A stretch of DNA of 64,000 nt from Parahaliea mediterranea (GTDB lineage Bacteria > Pseudomonadota > Gammaproteobacteria > Pseudomonadales > Halieaceae). Within the stretch, counting starts at the first letter, position 1. Every line of letters begins with the position of its first letter. The translations under genes were made by a program, and so were the position numbers. This document shows, one piece after another, positions 37,823-47,387 of the stretch. The stretch is from positions 62,001-126,000 of the forward strand of contig NZ_QEWO01000002.1 of NCBI RefSeq assembly GCF_003402235.1. Direction: 5' to 3'. Below the pieces are notes generated by a model. That model ran no database searches and had not been told where the DNA came from. It worked only from the letters and a program-made list of their open reading frames with translations.

Positions 37823-40800
37823 TTAACTTGCGGCCAGCTCGGCCGCCTCTTCCACGTCTACCGTCACCAGCCGGGATACGCCCGGCTCGTGCATGGTGAC
37901 GCCCATCAACTGATCCGCCAGTTCCATGGAGATCTTGTTGTGGGTGATGTAAATGAACTGCACCTTCTCGGACATCTCCTTCACCATGCGCGCATAGCGG
38001 CCAACGTTGGCGTCGTCCAGCGGCGCGTCCACCTCGTCCAGCATACAGAAAGGCGCCGGATTAAGCTGGAAAATGGAGAACACCAGCGCGATGGCGGTGA
38101 GTGCCTTTTCGCCACCGGAGAGCAGGTGAATGGTGCTGTTTTTCTTGCCCGGGGGCCGCGCCATGATGGAGATGCCGGTGTCGAGCAGGTCGTCGCCGGT
38201 CAGTTCAAGGTAGGCGCTGCCGCCGCCGAAGACGCGCGGGAACAATTCCTGCAGGCCGCTGTTCACCTTGTCGAAGGTGTCGCGGAAGCGGTTGCGGGTT
38301 TCCTTGTCGATCTTGCGGATGGCCGACTCAAGGGTTTCCAGCGCGGTGTGCAGGTCTTCGTTCTGGGCATCCAGGTAGTTCTTGCGCTCGGACTGCAGGC
38401 TGTACTCGTCGATGGCGGCGAGGTTGATCGGCCCCAGCCGGGCGATACGGTTGGCCACCCGCTCCAACGAGCGCTGCCACTCGTCTTCGTTGGCGCCCTC
38501 GGGCATGGTGTCCAGCACCTGCTGCACGTCGTGTTCGTTTTCGGTGAGCTGGCGCTGGATGTTTTCGCGCTGCACCTGCAGGCCCTGGTGCTTGAGCCGC
38601 AACTGCTCCAGCTCACTGCGCACGGCCTGGGCGCGCTGCTCGATGGCGCCGCGCTGCTGCTCGGCCTGGCGCAGGGCGTGCTCCACTTCCGCCATCGCCT
38701 GGCGGGCCTCGGTGAGCTCGCCCTCGGATTGCAGGCGCAATTCCAGCTGGGCATCCAGCTCTTCCTGCAGGGCATCCAGCGGGTTGTCGGATTCGTTGAG
38801 GCCGGCTTCCAGCACCTGCCGGCGCTCCTGCAACTGGGCCACCTGGCTGCGGGTGCGCTCGATGGTCTGGCGCACGGCGTTGAGCTGGGTATCCAGTGAC
38901 TGCGAGCGCATGGCGGCCTGGTGGGCGGCGTCCTTGTCGTGGCGCGCCTTCTGGCGCACTGCATCCAGGTTGCTGCGGGTTTCATCGCGGGTAGACAGCA
39001 GGGCCTCGCGCTCGCGGGAATCGGTCTCCATCCGCTCGATGGCTTCAGACAGAATCTGCCGCGCCTCGGCGACGGATTCCTGCTCCTGGGCAAACTGAGC
39101 CCGGGCCTCTTCTATATCGGCCTGCAGGCGCTCGCGGCGGGCGGTGATCTGCTCCACCTTGGCCCGGTGCGCCGACAGCTGGGCACTGTATTCGGCGTGC
39201 TGGCGGGTAGCCGCCTGCAGCTCGCGCTGGCCCTGCTGGCGCTGCTCTTCCAGCTGGCGAATCTGCTCCCGGGCGCCCTGCTGCTCGGCTTCAAGGGAGG
39301 CAATGTCACCGGCCAGCTGCTCGACCTCCGCCGCCAGGCTTTCCAGCTCCTGCTGGCGCTGGATGACACCGCCCTGCTGGTCGCTGAGCCGGGTGACCCG
39401 CACCCAGTTGGGGCCGAGCCAGATACCATCGCGCGTAATCAGCGATTCACCGGCGGCCAGCCCGGCGCGCAGGCCGAGGGCGGCGGGCAAATCCTGCGCC
39501 ACTTTTACGCCGGCCAGCAGGCTGCCGGCCAGGCCGCCGTTACGCACTTTGGCGGCCAGCGCGTCGCTGGCCGGTGCCGGCGCGGGGCCGTCCTGCACCA
39601 GGGTCAGCTGGCCTTTTTCGAGGGCGGCAAGGCGATCGCCAAAACCGGCCAGGTCGTCGACACACACCGCCTGCAGATCGGCACCCAGCACGGTTTCCAC
39701 CGCCAGCTGCCAACCTTCTTCAACGTCGAGTTTCTCCAGCAGGCGGGGGCGGTCACTCAGCTGGGCATCGCGCAGCCAGTCGCCGACGGCCTGGTCGCTG
39801 TCTTCCATGGCCGCCTGCTGCAGTGCTTCCAGCGAGGCCAGCCGGCCGCGCTTTTGCTGCAGTGTGGAGCGCAGCTGGTCCAGCTCCGCGCCCAGGGATT
39901 CGGTGCGCTCGCGGTGGCCGCCCAGGTCATCAACCAGCGATTCCCCGCGCTGCTCCAGCTCGGCCATCACCATCTCGGTTTCCGCCAGCTGCTCGCCGAG
40001 GGCTTCTATCTCGTCGTCCGCTGGGCCGGAGGCCAGGTTCTCGCGCTCCTGCTCCAGCTGGCCGATACGGTTCTGCAGGCGCTGCATGGCCTGCTCCAGG
40101 TGCTGGATGCGCGATTGCTGCACCTCGGCCTGCTGGCGCGGCTCGGCGGCGTGCTGGTTAAAGTCGTCCCAGCGCTGCTGCCAGGCGTGCATGGCCTCTT
40201 CCGCCAGCAGCAGGGCCTCGGCGGAGCCCTCTTCCACCGCTTGCAGCATCTCCAGATCCGGCGCCAGGGTCTCGCGCTCGGCCTCCCAGGCTTGCAGCTT
40301 GCGGCTGTCTTCGCCCAGGTGGGTTTCGGATTCGGCCAGGCTGGCGAGGGTCTGACTCAGGTCGTCCTGCAGCTGGCGCCCGCGCTCCTGCTGGTGCTTG
40401 ATGGTCTGCTCGATACGGGCCACTTCCGAGCCAAGGGCGTAGTAATTGGCCTGCACCTTGTTGAAGGCGTCGTTGCGGTCGGTGTGCTCCAGCCGGTGCT
40501 GCTCGATGGCGGTGTCCACCTGCTGGTGCTCGGCGTGCACCGACTCCAGCTTGACCTCCAGCTCGGCAATCGCCTGGCTGGCGCTGCGCACCTGAACATC
40601 CAGCTCGCGCCACTGCAGGGCCTGAAGCTGTGCCTTCAGTGTGCGCTCTTCCTCTTTGAATTCGCTGTACTTTTCCGCTGCCTGGGCCTGGCGCTGCAGG
40701 TGCTGAAGCTGGCGCTCCAGTTCGTCCCGCAGGTCGGTGAGGCGCTCCAGGTTCTCCAGCGTGCGGCGCATCCGGCTCTCGGTTTCCTTGCGCCGCTCCT

Positions 40801-41320
40801 TGTATTTGGAGATGCCCGCGGCCTCTTCAATAAACACCCGCAGCTCTTCCGGCTTGGATTCGATCAGCCGGGAAATCATGCCCTGCTCAATAATGGCGTA
40901 GCTGCGCGGCCCAAGGCCGGTGCCAAGGAAGATGTCGGTGATGTCGCGGCGGCGGCACTTGGTGCCGTTGAGGAAGTACTCCGACTGGCCCTCGCGGGTC
41001 ACCAGGCGCTTGATGGAGATTTCGGCGTAACTGGCGTATTCGCCGCCGACGCCGCCATCGCTGTTGTCGAACACCAGTTCGATGGACGCCTGCCCCACTG
41101 GCTGGCGGTTGACCGAGCCGTTGAAGATCACGTCAGTCATGGATTCGCCGCGCAGGTTCTTGGCGGAAGACTCCCCCATCACCCAGCGCACGGCGTCGAT
41201 AACATTGGATTTGCCGCAGCCATTGGGGCCGACAACTGCGCACATATTGCTGGGGAAGCTGACGGTTGTCGGGTCGACAAAGGACTTGAAACCGGCCAGC
41301 TTGATGGACTTGAGTCTCAT
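37823..41320 (-). CDS. smc: Chromosome partition protein SMC
   Basis: Condensin ATPase of 1165 residues. Walker A is GPNGCGKSN (31-39) near the N-terminus. Two long coiled coils flank the hinge at about residues 500-630 (the LQAVCVDDLAGFGDRLAALEKG region). The C-terminal head has the signature LLSGGEKALTAIAL and Walker B FCMLDEVDAPLDDANV. The ScpAB partners are not in the window. SMC here, with no MukB, separates this organism from the enteric lineages. Confidence 0.98.
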   Translation of the reverse strand: MRLKSIKLAGFKSFVDPTTVSFPSNMCAVVGPNGCGKSNVIDAVRWVMGESSAKNLRGESMTDVIFNGSVNRQPVGQASIELVFDNSDGGVGGEYASYAEISIKRLVTREGQSEYFLNGTKCRRRDITDIFLGTGLGPRSYAIIEQGMISRLIESKPEELRVFIEEAAGISKYKERRKETESRMRRTLENLERLTDLRDELERQLQHLQRQAQAAEKYSEFKEEERTLKAQLQALQWRELDVQVRSASQAIAELEVKLESVHAEHQQVDTAIEQHRLEHTDRNDAFNKVQANYYALGSEVARIEQTIKHQQERGRQLQDDLSQTLASLAESETHLGEDSRKLQAWEAERETLAPDLEMLQAVEEGSAEALLLAEEAMHAWQQRWDDFNQHAAEPRQQAEVQQSRIQHLEQAMQRLQNRIGQLEQERENLASGPADDEIEALGEQLAETEMVMAELEQRGESLVDDLGGHRERTESLGAELDQLRSTLQQKRGRLASLEALQQAAMEDSDQAVGDWLRDAQLSDRPRLLEKLDVEEGWQLAVETVLGADLQAVCVDDLAGFGDRLAALEKGQLTLVQDGPAPAPASDALAAKVRNGGLAGSLLAGVKVAQDLPAALGLRAGLAAGESLITRDGIWLGPNWVRVTRLSDQQGGVIQRQQELESLAAEVEQLAGDIASLEAEQQGAREQIRQLEEQRQQGQRELQAATRQHAEYSAQLSAHRAKVEQITARRERLQADIEEARAQFAQEQESVAEARQILSEAIERMETDSREREALLSTRDETRSNLDAVRQKARHDKDAAHQAAMRSQSLDTQLNAVRQTIERTRSQVAQLQERRQVLEAGLNESDNPLDALQEELDAQLELRLQSEGELTEARQAMAEVEHALRQAEQQRGAIEQRAQAVRSELEQLRLKHQGLQVQRENIQRQLTENEHDVQQVLDTMPEGANEDEWQRSLERVANRIARLGPINLAAIDEYSLQSERKNYLDAQNEDLHTALETLESAIRKIDKETRNRFRDTFDKVNSGLQELFPRVFGGGSAYLELTGDDLLDTGISIMARPPGKKNSTIHLLSGGEKALTAIALVFSIFQLNPAPFCMLDEVDAPLDDANVGRYARMVKEMSEKVQFIYITHNKISMELADQLMGVTMHEPGVSRLVTVDVEEAAELAAS

Positions 41321-41409
41321 ATGACCTTAACTAACTTTCGCACCCTGCTGTTTTATAAGGTTTTATCCCGAAAGGGAACGGATTTTCAGCGACCCCGGAA
41401 CACTACATC

Positions 41410-41439
41410 TAGTGTATCGGACTTAATTCGGTAACACTA
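41410..41439. promoter_or_regulatory. 30-bp dyad between smc and the prenyltransferase gene
   Basis: TAGTGT and ACACTA arms are symmetric about 41424/41425, with additional matching bases inside (CGG, TTAA). It lies about 47 bp upstream of the prenyltransferase start. Mismatches are not compensated as RNA pairs, so a DNA operator is more likely than a hairpin. Confidence 0.4.
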
Positions 41440-41485
41440 TGCCCGCAGCCCATAAATCCCTAAAACAGCCCCCCTCCGGAGCCCG

Positions 41486-42487
41486 ATGCCAAACCTGCAG
41501 ATGTGGGGCCGCGCCCTCACCCACATGCCCAAGCTCAGCGCCCAGCAATGGCAGGCACTGGACCCGCTGGCGCGCTGGCTGCTGGCCTGCCGCGCCTCGG
41601 TGCTGTTCATGACCCTGGCCGCGGCGGCCCTGGGCGGCCTGCTGGCCTGGCGCGACGGGCGCTTCGACACCCTGCCCTGGCTGCTGTGCACCCTCGGGCT
41701 GTTGCTGGCCCACGCCACCAACAACCTGCTGAACGACTACAGTGACAGCCGCCGCGGCATCGACCGCGACAACGACTACCGCAAACAGTACGGCGTGCAC
41801 ATTCTGGAAGATGGCCTGGTGAGCCAGGCCGGCTTCTGGCGTTACCTGGCGCCCACCGGCCTGCTGGCGCTGGCACTGGGGCTGTGGCTGGTGGCGCTGC
41901 GGGGCGAGGTGACCCTGCACCTGATGCTGGCCGGTGCCTTCTTTGTGCTTTTTTATACCTGGCCGCTGAAGTACTACGGGCTGGGCGAGCCGGCGGTGCT
42001 GCTGGTGTGGGGCCCCCTGATGGTGGGTGGCAGCTACTATATCGCCAGCGGCCAGTGGAGCTGGCCGGTTACCACCCTGAGCATGGTGTTTGCCCTGGGG
42101 CCAACGGCTGTGCTGTTTGGCAAGCACATCGACAAAATGCCAGCCGACCGCGCCAAGGGGGTCAACACCCTGCCGGTGCTGCTGGGGGATGGGCTGGCAC
42201 GCGCATGCACCCGCGCCCTGCTGCTGTGCCAGTATCTGCTGTGCCTGGCGCTGGTGTGGCAGGACGAATTTGGCTGGCCGCTGTTACTGGTGCTGGCCTG
42301 CCTGCCGCGCCTGCTGGCCCTGTGGCCCCGCTTCGGCGCGCCCAAACCCGACCAGCGGCCGGCCAACTATCCACACGAGGCCTGGCCGCTGTGGTTTTCC
42401 GCCTGGGCCTTCCGGCACACGCGGCTGTTTTCGAGTCTGTTTTTGGCTGGGGTCATGATCGATACTGCCCTGCAACGCTGGCCATGA
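41486..42487 (+). CDS. UbiA-family prenyltransferase, MenA-like
   Basis: Integral membrane prenyltransferase of 333 residues with eight or nine helices. The first Asp-rich motif is NNLLNDYSDSRRGID (prenyl diphosphate and Mg2+ site). The second region HIDKMPADRAKGVNTLPV matches the MenA pattern. MenA (1,4-dihydroxy-2-naphthoate polyprenyltransferase) makes demethylmenaquinone; no other men gene is in the window. Without them the substrate stays uncertain. ATG start with CGGAG 5 bp upstream. It faces away from smc and is convergent with ccmI. Confidence 0.8.
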   Translation: MPNLQMWGRALTHMPKLSAQQWQALDPLARWLLACRASVLFMTLAAAALGGLLAWRDGRFDTLPWLLCTLGLLLAHATNNLLNDYSDSRRGIDRDNDYRKQYGVHILEDGLVSQAGFWRYLAPTGLLALALGLWLVALRGEVTLHLMLAGAFFVLFYTWPLKYYGLGEPAVLLVWGPLMVGGSYYIASGQWSWPVTTLSMVFALGPTAVLFGKHIDKMPADRAKGVNTLPVLLGDGLARACTRALLLCQYLLCLALVWQDEFGWPLLLVLACLPRLLALWPRFGAPKPDQRPANYPHEAWPLWFSAWAFRHTRLFSSLFLAGVMIDTALQRWP

Positions 42488-42519
42488 CGCAAACGCTTTA
42501 ATCTTTGGGGCTTGGCCCC

Positions 42520-43746
42520 CTAGCCCTGCCGCGGGCTCAGCACGACCTCTACCACTTCATCCACGTTGGCGCTGGGCGCCAGGGGGCCACCGCGCCCCAG
42601 CCAGCTGGCGCTGGCTTCACCGGGCTGGCCACTGGGTGAAACCTGCACTACCACCACGACCTTCTCGGTCTGGGACAGCTTCTGGCCGGCCATGGAGCTG
42701 CTGTCATCCAGGCGCAGGGTCATCGGCAACTGGGCGGCCCGCAGGCGCTGCACGGCAATGGGCATGCGGCTGCCGCTGTCGGGGTTGCGGGCCAGCACGA
42801 ACACGGTGTCATCCGGGTCAAGCTCGGCCCCTTCCGGCAGGGAGACACGCACGGTCACACCTTCGCCCACGCCCGCACCCGGCGCGGGTTCAGCGGCAGC
42901 CAGGCCGGCTTCACTGGTAGCACTCTCGGCGCCGGATTCGCCCAGCTTTTGCCGCGCCTGCTCGATAACGCCGGCAATCATGCGGTCGCTGTCGGACCCC
43001 GGCTGTTCGGTGGCGCGCAGGCGCTCCCAGTACTGGATGGCAGCCCGGTACTGGCCCTGCTCGAAGGACACCATGCCCAGCAGGCCGAGGGCGGTACGCT
43101 GGTGGGGGTTGATGGCCAGGGAGGCCTCCGCCAGACGCTGGGATTCGTCATCCAGCACTCGGCCGGCGGCGAGATAGCGGGCCTGGGCGGCGTAGGCCAG
43201 GGCGTAGGCGTCGCCGGGGGCGGCATCGGCCATCACGCTGTAGGTGTCGGCGGCCTGGGTGTACTCCTCCTGCCCCATGTAGTAGCGGCCGAGCAGCGCT
43301 TTGTAATGCAGGTTGTCCGGGCGCTGGGCCGAGCGCGCCTCCACCGCCGACATCACCGCATAGACCTCGGTGGCCGAGGCCGATTCATCCAGTTGCTGCA
43401 GGCGCTGGTTGAGCACCACATCCGGGGCGGCGCCAAGCAGGTAATACAGCCCGAAAGCGGCTACCGCCACCACCGGCAACAGCAACCAGCCGGGGAAGCG
43501 CTGGCTTTCGGCCCTCACGCTGGTTTTGGCGTTGGCGCGGGCCTGTTCTTCTTCCAGCAGGCGCAGGCGGGCGTCGTCGTCCAGGGCGTCGTCCCCGCCC
43601 TCGGCCAGCTCCTGCTGGCGCAGGCGGTACCATTCGAAGTTGGCGCGCTCCAAGGCCTCGGCGCCGCTGCCGCGACGGGAGGGAAACAGGTAAAACAGGC
43701 CGCTGAGCAGGACCAGTCCCGCACAGGCCAGAATAAAGGTGGTCAA
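42520..43746 (-). CDS. ccmI: Cytochrome c-type biogenesis protein CcmI
   Basis: Holds apocytochrome c for haem ligation. Two N-terminal membrane segments (about 2-18 and 82-100) surround a cytoplasmic loop, followed by TPR repeats (about 105-250) and a C-terminal domain of about 150 residues. I place the start at TTG (43746), which overlaps the ccmH stop by four bases (TTGA) and begins LTTFILACAGLVLLSGL, as in the family; the frame is open further but that part is inside ccmH. Last gene of the ccm operon. Confidence 0.9.
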   Translation of the reverse strand: MTTFILACAGLVLLSGLFYLFPSRRGSGAEALERANFEWYRLRQQELAEGGDDALDDDARLRLLEEEQARANAKTSVRAESQRFPGWLLLPVVAVAAFGLYYLLGAAPDVVLNQRLQQLDESASATEVYAVMSAVEARSAQRPDNLHYKALLGRYYMGQEEYTQAADTYSVMADAAPGDAYALAYAAQARYLAAGRVLDDESQRLAEASLAINPHQRTALGLLGMVSFEQGQYRAAIQYWERLRATEQPGSDSDRMIAGVIEQARQKLGESGAESATSEAGLAAAEPAPGAGVGEGVTVRVSLPEGAELDPDDTVFVLARNPDSGSRMPIAVQRLRAAQLPMTLRLDDSSSMAGQKLSQTEKVVVVVQVSPSGQPGEASASWLGRGGPLAPSANVDEVVEVVLSPRQG

Positions 43747-44201
43747 GCGTCTTGCTCCCGCTCCAGCATTTCCTGCAGCTTGCGCTGCTCTTCTTCGGTC
43801 AGGGCCCGGCTGTCGGCATCGCGCCGGGAGCGCAGCACCGCCAGCGCCACCACAATCCCCACCGCCAGCAGCAGCACCGGCGCCAACCACAGGATCAGGG
43901 TGGCCCCGCCCATCTCGGGGCGATAGCGCACAAACTCACCGTAGCGGGCCACCATGTAGTCGAGAATCTCGGCATCCGTCGCGCCGGACTCCAGCTGTTG
44001 ATACAGCTGCTTGCGCAGATCCTGGGCGATGGGTGCGTTGGAGTCGGCGATGTTCTGGTTCTGGCACTTGGGGCAGCGCAGCTCCTGGCTCAGGGCGTGG
44101 TAGCGCGCCTCCAGTTCCGGCGAGCTGAACTCGTAGGTTTCGATCACCGCCCCGGCGGCCAGCACCCAGCACCCGAGCAGCAGTGCGATCATCCTTTTCA
44201 T
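43743..44201 (-). CDS. ccmH: Cytochrome c-type biogenesis protein CcmH
   Basis: Periplasmic thiol-disulfide protein that reduces apocytochrome c. The 152 residues have a signal peptide, the CXXC motif at Cys43-Cys46 in LRCPKCQNQNIADSNA, a helical domain, and a C-terminal membrane anchor (about 105-125). This is the short CcmH form; the TPR part is the separate CcmI. Its ATG overlaps the ccmG stop by four bases. Confidence 0.96.
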   Translation of the reverse strand: MKRMIALLLGCWVLAAGAVIETYEFSSPELEARYHALSQELRCPKCQNQNIADSNAPIAQDLRKQLYQQLESGATDAEILDYMVARYGEFVRYRPEMGGATLILWLAPVLLLAVGIVVALAVLRSRRDADSRALTEEEQRKLQEMLEREQDA

Positions 44202-44758
44202 GGCCCGGCCTCCGCCAGTGCGGGCGGCAGTTCGCCGCCGATCTCCGCATAAATGGCCGCCAGCTTGCTGCGCCAAACCCGCTCGTCGATCACCCCCACA
44301 TGGCGGTAGCGAATGACGCCCTCGGCATCGACAAAGTAGGTTTCCGGCGCGCCGTAAACGCCGAGGTCAAGGCCGAGATTGCCATCGGCATCAACAATAT
44401 TGACGCTGTAGGGGTTGCCGAGATCGGCCAGCCAGCGCTGCGCGGCGGCGTCATCGTCCTTGTAGTTCACACCGACGATGTGAATGCCAGCCTCGGTCAA
44501 CTGGTTGAGGTAGGGGTGCTCCACCCGGCAGGAGATGCACCAGGTGGCCCAGATGTTGACCAGGCTCACCTTGCCGAGCAGCAGGCTGCGGTCCAGCGTT
44601 TCACCGCTTTCCAGGGCCGGCAGGGAGAACACCGGAAAGGGCTTGTCGATGAGGGCCGAGGGCATGGCCCGCGGGTCCAGTGACAGGCCCCGGAACAGGA
44701 ACAGGGCGAGTACCGCAAACAGGATCAGCGGCAGGAAGAGTTTAAGCCTGGGCGCCAT
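44198..44758 (-). CDS. ccmG: Thiol:disulfide interchange protein CcmG/DsbE
   Basis: Membrane-anchored periplasmic thioredoxin-like protein (186 residues) that keeps the cysteines of apocytochrome c and CcmH reduced. N-terminal anchor helix about 8-22; active site Cys74-Ile-Ser-Cys77 in WATWCISCRVEHP. The glutamate-rich CcmG specificity region follows. It overlaps ccmF by 17 bp. Confidence 0.96.
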   Translation of the reverse strand: MAPRLKLFLPLILFAVLALFLFRGLSLDPRAMPSALIDKPFPVFSLPALESGETLDRSLLLGKVSLVNIWATWCISCRVEHPYLNQLTEAGIHIVGVNYKDDDAAAQRWLADLGNPYSVNIVDADGNLGLDLGVYGAPETYFVDAEGVIRYRHVGVIDERVWRSKLAAIYAEIGGELPPALAEAGP

Positions 44759-46724
44759 GGGCTACCTCCCCTGCGCCAGCTGCCCGCGCCGCCCGCTGGC
44801 GGCGGTAGCGTTTGTCCATCACGGTGACAAAACCGCCCACCGCCATGAAGATGGCGCCGAGCCACATCCAGCGCACCATGGGCTTGTAATGCAGGCGAAT
44901 CGCCCAGGCACCGCCCTGCCCCACCGGCTCGCCCATGGCGACGTAAAGGTCGCGGAACAGGCCGGCGTCGATGGCGGCCTCGGTCATAATCTGGTTGCTG
45001 GCCAGATAGCGCCGCTTCTGGGGCGCCAGCCGGGCCACTTCCTCGCCATTGCGGGACACCACAAAGCGGGCCTCGTCGGCCAGGTAATTGGGGCCGCGGA
45101 AATTGGCCAACTCCACAAATTCAAAGCGGTAGCCGGCCAGCGTTTCTGCCTGGCCAACCTCCATTTTCAGGTCGCGCTCGATGCTGTACTGGCTGGTGGC
45201 CACCACCCCCACCACACAGGCGGCAAAACCCAGGTGAGCCAGCACCATGCCCCAGTAGCTGGCCGGCGTGCGGCGCAGGCCACGGGCCAGGGTTGGCGCG
45301 GCGCGCAGGCGGAACCACACATCCCGCAGCAGGCCCAGCAACAGCCAGCCCGCCAGCACCAGCGCCAACGCCACCCACAGGTTGTACTCGCCGTGCAGCA
45401 GCGGCAGGGTCAGGCCACAGGCCAGGGCGGCCAGGGTCGGCAACAGCAGCTCGGCCTTCCAGCGCTGGGCGCTGTCGCGCTTCCAGCGGGACACCGGCCC
45501 CAGGCCCATGAAGGGCACCAGCAGGGCCATCAGCGGCACAAATACGGCGTTGAAATACGGCGGGCCCACCGAGTACTTGCCCTGCCCCAGGGCGTCCATC
45601 AGCAACGGGAACAAGGTGCCGAACAGCACAGTAAGGGTGGCCACCAGAAACACTACGTTGTTCACCAGCAGCAGGGTTTCCCGCGACAGCCAGGCAAAAC
45701 TCACCCGGCTGTTCACCGCCGGCGCGCGCAGGGCGTACAGGGTCAGGGAGCCACCCACCACAATGGCCAGGAACACCAGAATGAACAGCCCGCGGGCCGG
45801 GTCGGTGGCAAAGGCGTGCACCGAGGTCAGCACCCCGGAGCGCACCAGAAACGTGCCCAGCAGGCTCAGGGAGAAGGCGAAGATGGCCAGCAGCACCGTC
45901 CAGCTTTTGAACAGGCCGCGCTTTTCGGTCACCGCCAGCGAATGCAGCAGGGCGGTGCCCGCCAGCCAGGGCATGAAGGAGGCGTTTTCGACCGGGTCCC
46001 AGAACCACCAGCCGCCCCAGCCCAGCTCATAATAGGCCCACCAGCTGCCGAGCATGATACCCAGCGTCAGAAAGGCCCAAGCGATGTTGGTCCAGGGCCT
46101 CGACCAGCGCGCCCAACTCGCATCCAGGCGCCCGCCCAGCAGGGCCGCGATGGCAAAGGCAAAGGCCACCGAAAAGCCCACATAGCCCATGTACAACAGC
46201 GGCGGGTGAATGATCAGGCCCGGGTCCTGCAGCAGGGGGTTCAAGTCCTGGCCGTCTGCCGGGGTGCCGGGAATCAGCCGGGCGAAGGGGTTGGAGGTGA
46301 GCAGGGAGAAGGACAGAAAACCCACCGCCACAAAGCCCATCACCGCCAGCACCCGCGACAACACCAGCAGCGGCAGTTCCCGGCTGAAGAGAGCCACCGC
46401 CGCCGTCCACACCGCGAGAATGAGCACCCACAGCAGCAGGGAGCCCTCGTGGTTGCCCCACACGGCGGAGAATTTATAGATGGGCGGCAGCAGGCTGTTG
46501 GAGTTGTTGGCCACCACCTCGACCGAGAAGTCGTCCTGCAAAAAAGCGGTGGTCAGGCACACAAACGCGATGCCGGTAAACACCAGCAGGCCCATGGCCA
46601 GCCCCGGCGCCAGCGCCATGGCGCCGGTGTTGCGCCGCCAGGCGCCCCACAGGGGCACGGTGGCCAGCAGCACCGCCAGGCACAGGGCAATAATGAGGGC
46701 AAAGTGCCCGAACTCTGGAATCAT
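44742..46724 (-). CDS. ccmF: Haem lyase CcmF
   Basis: Integral membrane haem lyase, 660 residues, which ligates haem from CcmE to apocytochrome c. It contains the tryptophan-rich WWD domain (ELGWGGWWFWDPVENASFMPWL), conserved histidines at the periplasmic face (IHPPLLYMGYVG, SLAVTEKR context), and about 15 membrane segments. The ATG overlaps the ccmE stop by four bases. Confidence 0.98.
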   Translation of the reverse strand: MIPEFGHFALIIALCLAVLLATVPLWGAWRRNTGAMALAPGLAMGLLVFTGIAFVCLTTAFLQDDFSVEVVANNSNSLLPPIYKFSAVWGNHEGSLLLWVLILAVWTAAVALFSRELPLLVLSRVLAVMGFVAVGFLSFSLLTSNPFARLIPGTPADGQDLNPLLQDPGLIIHPPLLYMGYVGFSVAFAFAIAALLGGRLDASWARWSRPWTNIAWAFLTLGIMLGSWWAYYELGWGGWWFWDPVENASFMPWLAGTALLHSLAVTEKRGLFKSWTVLLAIFAFSLSLLGTFLVRSGVLTSVHAFATDPARGLFILVFLAIVVGGSLTLYALRAPAVNSRVSFAWLSRETLLLVNNVVFLVATLTVLFGTLFPLLMDALGQGKYSVGPPYFNAVFVPLMALLVPFMGLGPVSRWKRDSAQRWKAELLLPTLAALACGLTLPLLHGEYNLWVALALVLAGWLLLGLLRDVWFRLRAAPTLARGLRRTPASYWGMVLAHLGFAACVVGVVATSQYSIERDLKMEVGQAETLAGYRFEFVELANFRGPNYLADEARFVVSRNGEEVARLAPQKRRYLASNQIMTEAAIDAGLFRDLYVAMGEPVGQGGAWAIRLHYKPMVRWMWLGAIFMAVGGFVTVMDKRYRRQRAARAAGAGEVAHGAQA

Positions 46725-47197
46725 TCGCCCTGCCCCTTGCCCGCCTTATCCGCGTTACCCGCGCCCATTTGCGCCCTGGATTTTTCCAGCGCGTCGGCGA
46801 CTTCCGGCGGCATGTAGTTTTCATCGTGCTTGGCCAGCACTTCGGTGGCCTGCAGCACGCCGTTTTCGTCCAGCACCCCGGCGGCAACGGCGCCCTGCCC
46901 CTCGTCGAACAGGTCCGGCAGAATGCCCTCGTACACTATCGGCACGCTGGCCTGGTAGTCCGTTACCTCAAAGCGCACCCGCAGGCTGTTGTCGCTGCGC
47001 TGCACACTGCCATCCACCACCATGCCGCCCACCCGGATCGGCTGGCCGACGGGCGCCTTGCCGGCGGCCACTTCCGCCGGCGGGAAGAACAGGTTGATAT
47101 TGCCGCGCAAGGCGTAGGCCATAAGGCCGATGGCGGCGCTGGAAAACAGCACCACACACAGCACCACAATCAGCCGCTGTTTACGTACGGGATGCAT
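46721..47197 (-). CDS. ccmE: Haem chaperone CcmE
   Basis: Membrane-anchored haem chaperone of 158 residues. An N-terminal helix (about 10-30) is followed by an OB fold. The covalent haem ligand is His124 in VLAKHDENYMP. I start at the ATG at 47197 (MHPVRKQRL), the normal family N-terminus. It overlaps ccmD by 17 bp. Confidence 0.96.
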   Translation of the reverse strand: MHPVRKQRLIVVLCVVLFSSAAIGLMAYALRGNINLFFPPAEVAAGKAPVGQPIRVGGMVVDGSVQRSDNSLRVRFEVTDYQASVPIVYEGILPDLFDEGQGAVAAGVLDENGVLQATEVLAKHDENYMPPEVADALEKSRAQMGAGNADKAGKGQGE

Positions 47198-47387
47198 AGC
47201 CACCCTCCCCGGCAGCCGCCTCGCGGCGGCGAATGTCACCGGCCAGTTCGCGGCGCAGGCGGCGCGCGCGCAGCACCGGCGATACCAGCAGTGTCAACAG
47301 AACAAGCGCCGTAATGGCGTAGGCGCCCCAGACGAAGGGGCCGTGACCCTCCATCGCCAGGGCGGCATGCAGGGAATCGAAGTACAT
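47181..47387 (-). CDS. ccmD: Haem exporter accessory protein CcmD
   Basis: Small membrane protein of 68 residues that helps release holo-CcmE from the CcmABC complex. It has a single membrane helix (about 19-38) after MYFDSLHAALAMEGHG, the standard CcmD opening, and a basic cytoplasmic tail. Its ATG shares one base with the ccmC stop (TGATG). The frame is open far upstream, but there it is a shadow of ccmC. Confidence 0.92.
   Translation of the reverse strand: MYFDSLHAALAMEGHGPFVWGAYAITALVLLTLLVSPVLRARRLRRELAGDIRRREAAAGEGGYASRT

Noticed and set aside
38921-41434. Very long open frame (over 800 codons) opposite smc
   Set aside because: It is the antisense of a strongly conserved gene in a GC-rich genome, where third-position bias keeps antisense frames open. 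It has no family resemblance and no ribosome site.
44535-46817. Open frame of about 760 codons opposite ccmF
   Set aside because: Composition is Gln/His/Arg/Gly-rich as expected for antisense of a membrane protein; ccmF itself is unmistakable.
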